Of a stretch of DNA of 7,878 nt, positions 1 to 7,300 are shown piece by piece; position 1 is the stretch's first letter; every line of letters starts with the position of its first letter. The stretch comes from CAUZEO01 sp963578625 (GTDB lineage: Bacteria > Verrucomicrobiota > Kiritimatiellia > SLOV01): contig CAUZEO010000256.1 in assembly GCA_963578625.1 (NCBI GenBank), forward strand, positions 1 through 7,878. Reading direction: 5' to 3'. The notes below the pieces were generated by a model. That model did not search any database. It was not told the DNA's origin and was given only the letters and a program-made list of their open reading frames with translations. The position numbers and the translations under genes were made by a program.

Positions 1-1822
1 TCCACTGTAAAGCATCCGGACTGTAGGCATAGGCTCCGCCGCGCCGCCCCATGTTCAGCGAGGTGAAGCCATAGGCCTTGAACCGTCGATCCGGGTCCCT
101 CTCCGCCACGTCGCGGAACAAGAACTGAGGAACAAAGGAGAAGGGACGCCCGCTGGGGAAACGGAGCCGCGCTTTGCTTCGTGACCAACGGAATCCATCG
201 GGGGAACAGTGCAGCCAGCCTTGAACCATGTCGCTCCACGGATCCGTCAGCCCCTGCCGTACTTCCTCCAACTGCGTCCCCGCATTGGCGAACTCCAGCA
301 TCTTGTATCGTCGGTTTGGATTCGGCTCGGCCGGGTCGTGGAAAACATGGCAGCCGCACGGGAGAGGCGGATGCGCGGGCCGGCTTCCGGCCGGTCTCGA
401 CCGGGTCAGCTTCCCGTTTCGCCTGACAAAGCGGAGGCCGTCGGTGCTTTCCGCATAACCGGGGGTGAACCACTCCCACCACGGAATCCGGTCGCTGACG
501 TGGACACCGTGATACCAGAGTCGATACACCCCCTGTTCCTTGAGGACGCTCGGGACGCAGACACCGCTCGCGTCCGGGCCGCGCCTGCTGCGCTGCAGAA
601 GCGGATTGGCCGGAGATTTCTTCGCCGCGTTGAGCCTCAGGCACAGGCCGTCCATGCCCTGGATTTCCTTGAGATCCAGAAAGAGAACCTTCGCTCCGGC
701 GTCGGCCTTGAGCGTCGGGACTTCCACCAGCGAAACCCGCGTGCTCGAAGGTGGGCCATCATGGGTGAGCGCAAGCACCATGCCGGTCGCACCCTCAGCC
801 TGGGGCGATTCGACGTCGAAACGGTCCAGGGACAGGTGATTGTCCTCGAACCGCGGGCTGTTTCGAATCATGGCCGGGCCGGACTGAATCGGGCCCCAAC
901 CCGCGCCGAGCCAGCGTGTGCAGAAGATGCGCTGCCGGGTGCTGTCGATAAAAAACAGCCACGGGACGCCGTGGTGGTCCACGGAAAACTTCGGCGAATG
1001 GCAGGTGTGCCCGATGAACCGCTCGTCGGGCCACGTCACGAAACTCCGATCCGCCGCCGATCCATCGAGGGCGACATAGTCGAGGGCAGCCCCATCGTTT
1101 TCATACACGGCGGTGCGCCGGCCGTTCAACTCGGCCATGGCCGGGCGGCGGGCGCGATCCAGCACCTTGCGCGGCTTCCACGGCTTTCGCTTGCCGACAT
1201 CGGCGAGCATTCCCGTCAGGCAGTAGAGATCCTCACCGATGTCGTGCCACGCCAGATGGAAGGAGCCGTCGGAGCACGTCAGCAAGCTCGGCGGAGAGAT
1301 GCCGTAGGCCTCCACGAGTTTCCGCGGCCGCCAGCGGCCGTCGCTGCGACTCCCCATATGTAAGGACGCCACGTGGTCCCTCTTCCCCGGGACGATCCAG
1401 GTCAGCCAGACGGCGCCGTCCGCCGCCACGGCCAGATCGCCGAGACGCGTGTTGTTGCCGATCGGCACGACGTTGCCACGGCGGATAGCGCCCGGACGAT
1501 TGCCTGCCCCGAGGTTCGCGGTCCAGTACCACGCCGCGCCAGCCGCGGTGTTTTCCGCCACGTGCATCCGGTCGTGATGGTCGATGACCATGCCCGCGGC
1601 GAAAAGGTCGTCGCCCGCCCGGCGGGGCGCGCCGATGGGGACCGGATCGGAAAAGTCGTCGAGCGACCGTGGGTCCGTCTTAGGCGATCTGCGGAGGACC
1701 AGGGACGGTCTGCCGCGGGCGTCGCTGTCCAGCGTCATGAGGTAAACGCAACCGCAGCTGTCGCGGGCCAGCCGTCGTTGCAGGGACCTTTCATATTCGA
1801 GGCGAATCGCCTGACCGAGCAT
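1..1822 (-). CDS. Predicted two-propeller carbohydrate-active protein (BNR-like N-terminal half, GH43/GH32-like C-terminal half), 3' end outside window
   Basis: Translating the minus strand from the ATG at 1822 gives 607 uninterrupted codons that run off the left edge, so the C-terminus is missing. The start is supported by GGAGGG at 1829-1834, six bases upstream. Residues about 20-330 show at least five propeller-blade-like units, each a small Asp/Gly turn followed by an aromatic beta strand: VIDHHDRMHVA (79-89), AADGAVWLTW (133-142), CSDGSFHLAWHD (183-194), a blade around 228-262, and SVDHHGVPWLFFID (280-293). This resembles BNR/sialidase-type repeats. Residues about 408-607 resemble the five-bladed GH43/GH32 superfamily: YRLWYHG (433-439), GYAESTDGLRF (455-465), HDPAEPNPNRRYKMLEF (495-511), CSPDGFRW (539-546), DPDRRFKAYGF (576-586) and YSPDALQW (600-607). 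No signal peptide is visible. Catalytic carboxylates cannot be assigned with confidence. It lies 94 bases after the second paralogue and is probably in the same operon. The reading frame is near certain; the fold assignment is from pattern recognition only. Confidence 0.85.
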   Translation of the reverse strand, partial: MLGQAIRLEYERSLQRRLARDSCGCVYLMTLDSDARGRPSLVLRRSPKTDPRSLDDFSDPVPIGAPRRAGDDLFAAGMVIDHHDRMHVAENTAAGAAWYWTANLGAGNRPGAIRRGNVVPIGNNTRLGDLAVAADGAVWLTWIVPGKRDHVASLHMGSRSDGRWRPRKLVEAYGISPPSLLTCSDGSFHLAWHDIGEDLYCLTGMLADVGKRKPWKPRKVLDRARRPAMAELNGRRTAVYENDGAALDYVALDGSAADRSFVTWPDERFIGHTCHSPKFSVDHHGVPWLFFIDSTRQRIFCTRWLGAGWGPIQSGPAMIRNSPRFEDNHLSLDRFDVESPQAEGATGMVLALTHDGPPSSTRVSLVEVPTLKADAGAKVLFLDLKEIQGMDGLCLRLNAAKKSPANPLLQRSRRGPDASGVCVPSVLKEQGVYRLWYHGVHVSDRIPWWEWFTPGYAESTDGLRFVRRNGKLTRSRPAGSRPAHPPLPCGCHVFHDPAEPNPNRRYKMLEFANAGTQLEEVRQGLTDPWSDMVQGWLHCSPDGFRWSRSKARLRFPSGRPFSFVPQFLFRDVAERDPDRRFKAYGFTSLNMGRRGGAYAYSPDALQW

Positions 1823-1828
1823 CAGCAG

Positions 1829-1834
1829 CCCTCC
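1829..1834 (-). promoter_or_regulatory. Shine-Dalgarno site of the two-propeller gene
   Basis: GGAGGG on the minus strand lies six bases before the ATG at 1822, which is near-ideal spacing. It decides the start of the left-edge gene, because the frame stays open further upstream. The neighbouring genes have only weak or embedded ribosome sites, so this one may be translated independently of its upstream neighbour. Confidence 0.7.
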
Positions 1835-1843
1835 GTTCCTAAA

Positions 1844-1862
1844 CACGGGTCGGATACCCGTG
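1844..1862 (-). repeat. Perfect intergenic hairpin, possible REP-like element or attenuator
   Basis: In the 94-base gap 1823-1916, CACGGGT and ACCCGTG form a perfect 7-bp inverted repeat around a 5-base loop (ATCCG on the minus strand). Only three T residues follow it in the direction of transcription, so it is a poor intrinsic terminator. It sits ten bases upstream of the strong ribosome site of the next gene. It could be a dispersed palindromic repeat, an mRNA-stabilising stem or a weak attenuator. Nothing else recognisable was seen in this gap. Confidence 0.5.
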
Positions 1863-1916
1863 CTACTAAAGATTTGCAAGCCAATCGACGCTGCGTCACC
1901 CTTCGTTCTCCGCGCT

Positions 1917-3116
1917 TCATTCCTTGATCATCCAGTAGGCGTGGAGCCAGGCCACGTGCGATTCTCCCCAGAACATGTCCCGGTATCCGTCCACCGCGTA
2001 CATGGGTGATATCCCGGAAACCGGCTGTCCGCGGCTGATGTGATAGAAGTCCGCCCGACACGAATATGAGCTGAGCAGATCCCGGATCATCGCCGGGTAC
2101 GCCCGGGCGGGAAACATCCGGGCCGCGGCGCAGAGATGATGCGCGGCGAACGCGTTGAACTGCCATCGGCCGCCTTCTCCCGGGATCTCGTTTCGTGCCG
2201 CCAGCCGGACGATATTCTCCACGTTCGCATCGGCCGCCTCCAGCCACAACGTCGTGTGCTCCGGCCTCAAGTCGATCAACCGCTCCAGACACTCCACGGC
2301 CAGACCGGAGGCGTTGATGCCGCGCAGGTTGAAAAGCCCTTCCCGGGCGATCTTGAACCAGAGGTCAAACCCGGCCGCGTACTTCGGAGACGGGGAGAAG
2401 TCGTTGGCGAGCGCGTTCAGGAGCAGGAAGAAGCCGCTGGAATGCGGCATGGGGTAAAGCTTCCACCAGTCGCAGTTGCCCTCGTAGTTAGTCGTGTAAT
2501 CGTGTTCCATCCACCAGTCCGCAAAGGACAGCACCATGTCCCGGATGACGCCTTTTTCGCGGTCGTCCGCCGCCTCGCGGTAAAAGCGGTCGAGCCCCAT
2601 CGTAATGTCGCAGTACTGATCGGGGCTGCACTCGAAGATATCGCCCACGTCGCGAATCCCGTTGAACGGTTTGGGGATCCATCCGCGCCCGTAGGGGTTC
2701 TTCTCCGCGACGTTGTTCCAGAACAGTTCCAGCGCTTCGAACGTCCTGCGGGCCGTCGAGAGCGTCTCCGGGTCGCCGGTGCGGGCGTACTTCTCCATAA
2801 GCGCCACCAGGTACTTGCCGCTGGTCTGGCCGGCGTTCTCGTAGTTCATGAACACCGGCTTGAGTTCGTTCAGCATGGCGTGGTTTTCCGAGCAATAGCC
2901 CGTGCCGATGCGGCTGTCCCGGATTTCGGCCAGCGTAATCGGCTTCATGGTCTTGCCGTACACGCCGCTGCGGAGCATGCCGTCCTCGTCGCGAAAGATC
3001 CGCTCGATCACCTCCTGGATGGCCCGCTCGACTTCCTCCAGGCTCCGGCCGTAAGACTCGGGGGGGAAGTCAACCTCGCAGATATCCTCGGTTAGTTGCT
3101 GTGATGCTCGCGGCAT
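1917..3116 (-). CDS. Predicted six-hairpin glycosidase-like protein, paralogue 2 (399 residues)
   Basis: The protein is rich in helix-forming and aromatic residues and looks like an (alpha/alpha)6-barrel of the six-hairpin glycosidase type, but I cannot assign it to a named family. It is clearly a paralogue of the gene just upstream. Shared blocks are NYEN (91-94), VAEKNPYGRG (136-145), PKPFNGI (148-154), FECSPDQY (161-168), TTNYEGN (208-214), a His-x-x-Gly-Phe segment (225-229), VECLERLIDLRPEH (274-287), WLE (291-293) and a terminal WLHAYW (390-395). The FE-x-S-x-DQY block is the best candidate for active-site or substrate contacts, by conservation only. No signal peptide or membrane segment is visible, so it is probably cytoplasmic. 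The ATG immediately follows the TAG of the upstream gene (3117-3119). GGGA at 3124-3127, inside the upstream gene, serves as a plausible ribosome site seven bases away and implies coupled translation. A lyase or epimerase with the same toroid fold is an alternative to a hydrolase. Confidence 0.85.
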   Translation of the reverse strand: MPRASQQLTEDICEVDFPPESYGRSLEEVERAIQEVIERIFRDEDGMLRSGVYGKTMKPITLAEIRDSRIGTGYCSENHAMLNELKPVFMNYENAGQTSGKYLVALMEKYARTGDPETLSTARRTFEALELFWNNVAEKNPYGRGWIPKPFNGIRDVGDIFECSPDQYCDITMGLDRFYREAADDREKGVIRDMVLSFADWWMEHDYTTNYEGNCDWWKLYPMPHSSGFFLLLNALANDFSPSPKYAAGFDLWFKIAREGLFNLRGINASGLAVECLERLIDLRPEHTTLWLEAADANVENIVRLAARNEIPGEGGRWQFNAFAAHHLCAAARMFPARAYPAMIRDLLSSYSCRADFYHISRGQPVSGISPMYAVDGYRDMFWGESHVAWLHAYWMIKE

Positions 3117-3127
3117 CTACGATTCCC
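3114..3127 (-). promoter_or_regulatory. Stop-start junction TAG|ATG with embedded ribosome site
   Basis: The TAG of paralogue 1 (3117-3119) is followed with no spacer by the ATG of paralogue 2 (3114-3116). GGGA at 3124-3127, within the last codons of paralogue 1, is the likely ribosome site. This arrangement favours re-initiation and a fixed ratio of the two products, which would suit proteins that work as a pair. Confidence 0.6.
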
Positions 3128-4289
3128 AATGGGCCCGCAGCCAGCAAGCGTAGTATTGCGAGACAATGGAATACCGGCATTCCGGGTAGGTCATGTCCTT
3201 CGGATCGTCCGCCCCGATTTGAAGGATGAAGTGTTCCAGGCGGTTATGCTTCGACAGGAGAGTCGTCAAGTCCAGGTCGCCCTTCTTCTCCGGGAAGTGC
3301 TTCACGATGGTATTGTAGGTCGAGGCCATGCGCGCGCCGCAGTTCCAGGTGTACCCGCTGAAGTGCGCAACGCCGTCATCGTTGACGTAGGCATGCCGGT
3401 TGTCCCAGTCCCGGGCCATCAATTCCAGCCAGTCCTCCTTGTGTTCGGGCATGAGGTCCACCAGCCTGTCCAGAATCTCGACCACCAGGTTCAGGGAGTT
3501 CGGGCTCGGCGACCGACTGCCTTGTGCCATCATCCTGTCCCTGAAGAACAGGGCTTCCTGGCGGTAGTGATCGTTGCCGGCGAGCCGGTACCCCAACGCC
3601 ATGATGTAGGCGAAGTAGCCGAGATAGTGCATCAGGTGGATCAGCCGGCCCCAGCTCGGGTCGCCCATGTAGGATGTGACGAAATCGCGATCGTCCATCC
3701 AGCGCGCGAACGCAAGTAGCATCTCGCGGGTCTTCGCCTTCTCCTCCGGGTCGGTTGTCCACGCGCCGTATTTCTCGATGGAGACGGTGAACTTGAAATA
3801 CTGATCGGCGCTGGTCTCGAACGATTCATGAGCCCGGTCAATGCCACTGTACGGCTTGGGCAGGAAGCCCGCGCCGTACGGGCTCTTTTCGGCCACGGTG
3901 TCGTAGAGTTTCACCATCGCCCGGAAGAACGCGCGCGCCTTGTTCGCCGTCGCGGCGTCCTTCGTCGCGGCCTGCCGGCTCATGAGGGCCATGAGGTAAT
4001 CGCCCGCGGCCATGTCGGAATCCTCGTAGTTATGGAACGTGCGCTTCAGATCGTAGGGAAAGGACCCGTTGGCGACCCAGCTCTCGTGGATCGGCTTCTG
4101 GTTCACTTCGGGATCGGAGTCGCGGAACGGCTCAAGCGTTCTGCTGTTGATGCAGGCGTAGATGAATCCGTCCTTGTCCAGGAAGAACTCCTCGATGATC
4201 CGCCGCAGCGTCGCTTCGATCTCGGGCACCGACGCGCCGTAGTCGGCGCGGATGATTCCGTTGCCTTCCGGGGTGTTCATTGCTCTCAT
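3117..4289 (-). CDS. Predicted six-hairpin glycosidase-like protein, paralogue 1 (390 residues from the chosen ATG)
   Basis: This is the first of two adjacent paralogues. Numbered from the ATG at 4289, it carries the same signature blocks as its neighbour: NYED (87-90), VAEKSPYGAG (132-141), PKPYSGI (144-150), FETSADQY (157-164), VTSYMGD (204-210), VVEILDRLVDLMPEH (269-283), WLE (287-289) and WLRAHW (383-388). Overall similarity is modest, so the pair diverged long ago. The predicted fold is an all-helical six-hairpin toroid. No signal peptide is visible. The start is uncertain: a TTG at 4331 would overlap the upstream gene by 14 bases, while ATG codons at 4289 and 4280 lie just past its stop. 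I chose 4289 because AGGG (4300-4303) lies ten bases before it and the homologous N-terminal helix begins soon after. Its place between an exported glycan-binder-like protein and two further carbohydrate-type proteins suggests glycan degradation. The substrate is unknown. Confidence 0.85.
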   Translation of the reverse strand: MRAMNTPEGNGIIRADYGASVPEIEATLRRIIEEFFLDKDGFIYACINSRTLEPFRDSDPEVNQKPIHESWVANGSFPYDLKRTFHNYEDSDMAAGDYLMALMSRQAATKDAATANKARAFFRAMVKLYDTVAEKSPYGAGFLPKPYSGIDRAHESFETSADQYFKFTVSIEKYGAWTTDPEEKAKTREMLLAFARWMDDRDFVTSYMGDPSWGRLIHLMHYLGYFAYIMALGYRLAGNDHYRQEALFFRDRMMAQGSRSPSPNSLNLVVEILDRLVDLMPEHKEDWLELMARDWDNRHAYVNDDGVAHFSGYTWNCGARMASTYNTIVKHFPEKKGDLDLTTLLSKHNRLEHFILQIGADDPKDMTYPECRYSIVSQYYACWLRAHWES

Positions 4290-4317
4290 TCGCTGCCGGC
4301 CCTGGCGCGGCGCATCG

Positions 4318-7300
4318 CTACTCAAGCTCAATTCGATAAAAGCCCGGTGCGGTTTCCACGGTGACGGTCTCGACGTTCAGGGGAGGCGTGGCGAGTATGT
4401 TGGTGGCCACCATCGACCAGGACCCCACAAGGTTGGACCCGCCCGTAACCGCGTACTGCTTATTGGAAACGCTGTACCACGTCAGGACAAGACCCGACTC
4501 GCCTTCGGTCCAGGTATTGGATATGGCCAGCAACGAGGTGGGATCGATCGGAATCGTGCCGGCCCGGAACTCCCACAGATCGATGAACCCGTCCAGGTCC
4601 CAGTCCTCAAGGCTGCCCCCCGAAGAGTTCGTCGTCGACCCGAAATAGAAGATCTCCCAATCGTCATCCATGCCGTCGCCGTCATCATCGATGAAGAGGA
4701 TGCCCGCCGGCCGCTGTGACCCGATATAGATCTGGTCGAGGGAGGCAGGACTCGATGATTCGCCCTGGATGAGCCGCAAGCGTCGAAACTCCGTGCGAGC
4801 GCCGCTGTAGAAGTCGAGATTGCTCACCATGTTGGTGGTGTTGAGCCAGAGATCCCATGTCTGCTCGGCGTAGTTGCATCGCACCGTGTAGCGCGACCAG
4901 GTGTTGGGTGCGACGGCCGGCTTGTTCGTGAGGACGATCGGATTCGACCCGTCATAAACGATGAGGTGGCCGGACTCCGGCCCCACACAGAATATGGCCG
5001 CGGCGTTCGTCGCGCCGGCGGGCACCGTCGGCGGCTGGGGCACGAGCTTGGCGTAGAGGTCGGTCCACACGATGTCGGTTCGGCCCGGCCCCGAAAACTC
5101 GTGCCACACCGTGCCGGTGGTGAGGTGAACGGCCCGGCCGCCGCCGTCGTGGGTATCCGAGGCTTGAACAACCGCCGCGCCGGTGGGAGCGGCGTCCCAA
5201 CCGTACTGCCCGGCCAGTTGACCCGGGGTCCGGGTGTCGAACGGCTCTTCAAACGGCAGGATTCCGTCGGTTACGAAAGAGGTCGCCGCCTCGCTCCATG
5301 CCTCGACCGCGGCGGAGGTGGCTTTGCAGATGTAGTAGTAGGTCGTGTTCGGATCCAGGCTGGACACGGCGATCGAAAACGGGCCGGTCCCCGCGACGCT
5401 GATGCACGACTGGTTCGGCCAGGTGTTGGTCGGCCCCTCGTTGGTCGGCCCCCACAGCACGCAGACATCCGTATTGGGCCCGGGGGTACTCAGCAGGTTC
5501 CCCGTAAGCCAGGCGGCATTATGCGTCACGTCGGTGGCCCCGAATCCGTTGTCCACCCCGGCCTCCACCCCGGCCTCCGGCGTCACCTCGACAAGCCCGT
5601 CCACGGCCACGCCGAACACCATGGTGGTGGTCCCGCCCGGCCAGGAGACCTCGAAGTCGACCGGCGCCGTGCGGCTGCCCAAACCGAAGTGCAGCGTCAG
5701 TTCGTTCTGGTTGCCCTGGCCCGTGCCCCCTTCCACCTGCCGGGTCAGGACCGTGCCGCCGCCCAGATCGATCCGGACCTGCGCGCCGATCGCAGCCCGG
5801 TTGACCGTGGCGCCGTCGCCCTCGAGCCGTACCTTGAGCCAGTGGTTGGCGCTGCCGGCGTTGATGTAGATCCGACCGGCCGTGACCAGGTCCAGGTCGC
5901 CGTCGTTATCGATATCCGCCCAGGCAGCCTGGTAGTTCTCGTGAATCGAGAGTCCGAAGAGTCCCTCCGCGGTGGTGACGTCCGTGAAGTTCCAACCTCC
6001 GTCGTTTCGGTAGAGCACCGCGTGGTTCTCTATTCCGAACGAGCCGATGTCGAGGACCGTGGTCAGGAAGAGGTCGAGGTCACCGTCGTTGTCATAGTCG
6101 CCCAACGCCGGGGAAGCGAACGACTCCTGCCAGGCCAACCCGGCCGTCGCGCTCTCGTCAGCGAAATGGTAGTTCGGCGGGCCTTGGTTCCGGAAGAACT
6201 TCGAATCTTCCGATTTCCGCCCGATATCGGGATGATTGAAGTTCCCCACGAACAGGTCGATATTGCCATCGTTGTCGAGGTCCCCCCAGGCCGAACCGAT
6301 GGTATGACCATACCCCACACCTTCGTTGGGGTCTCCTGCCACGCCATAAGCCGCCGCTTGCTCGACAAAGCCGCCCGTGCCGTCACTCAACCAGAGCAGG
6401 TTAGGGACTTGCCAGTAGTTGGAGACGTAGATATCGACATCGCCGTCCCGATCGAAGTCGCACGGGGTGACGCCCCGCGCATACAGACCCGCGTATTCCC
6501 ATGCCTTGACGAACGAAGAGGCCTGTTGGTTGGCGACTGCCGCGTCCGCGTCGCCGAAGGCTCCCCCGACGTAAACGTCCAGGTATCCGTCGTTGTTGTG
6601 GTCAACCCAACTGGCGCCGAAACTGTCCCCCATGGGAAGGCCGGGAGTGTAGGCCACGGCGAAGCCGGTACCCGAGACGTTCCGCATGACCTTGGCGGGC
6701 GCGCGAGTCGGGAAAGCGAAAAGATCCAGGTACCCGTCGTTGTCATAGTCTCCCCATATGCTCCGTCCATACCCGGCCTGGACCAACGTGAAGTGGGTGC
6801 CTGCATTGTTCTGCCAAAGCTGGTTCTCCTCGTGGAGATCCACGTATCCGTCGTTGTTGTAGTCTCCCCATGCAACGTGGCCCATGTTGAGCCCGGGCGC
6901 GAATTGCGCGGTCCGAATCATAAAGGTGGCGTCCGCCGGCGGATTCAGAATGGCGCTGTTGCCGCCGGTCCAGTGTGTGGAGATCTCGTCCGGTGTGAGC
7001 ACGCGATCAAGGATCAGGATGTCGTCCATCCAGCCGGCGAGCTTGTTATTCGAGCTCCAGCCAACCGTGACGTCCCCCCCCAAATTCATCGAGCCGGCTC
7101 CCACATTGCCACTGCCTACGACGCTCCCATCGAGATATAGACTCACGGCGCCGTTATCGTAGGTTAGCGCGAAGTGATGGTATCCGCCGGTGGCGAAATT
7201 GGCGTTCGCGCTAATCGTCGTGGTATCGTGGATGAACCGCATCGCGTTCGCGGAGCCTTGCGGGTCAATATCAAGCAGGAACTCGGCGCTGGCCCCCGGG

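Noticed and set aside
209..1363. A 384-codon plus-strand open frame
   Set aside because: It is Arg/Pro/Ala-rich with no domain and lies opposite the 607-codon minus-strand frame, which shows clear propeller motifs and a good ribosome site.
1841..1862. The hairpin as a rho-independent terminator
   Set aside because: The stem is only 7 bp and is followed by just three T residues on the transcribed strand, too weak for a confident terminator call.
1822..2292. A 156-codon minus-strand open frame crossing the intergenic gap
   Set aside because: It overlaps the end of paralogue 2 in a different frame, is Arg/Gly-rich, and has no support beyond being open.
2136..3095. A 319-codon plus-strand open frame
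   Set aside because: It is an antisense shadow of paralogue 2 in GC-rich DNA. Its Val/Arg/Pro-rich composition matches no family.
4290..4331. TTG at 4331 as the start of paralogue 1
   Set aside because: It would need a rare start codon and a 14-base overlap with the upstream gene, while two ATG codons at 4289 and 4280 lie just after that gene's stop. It is not fully excluded.
4966..7140. A 724-codon plus-strand open frame
   Set aside because: It is antisense to the mosaic protein. Its periodic Val/Ile-rich stretches are the reverse reading of the DxDNDGD repeats. There is no recognisable domain, and the opposite strand has a signal peptide and clear domains.
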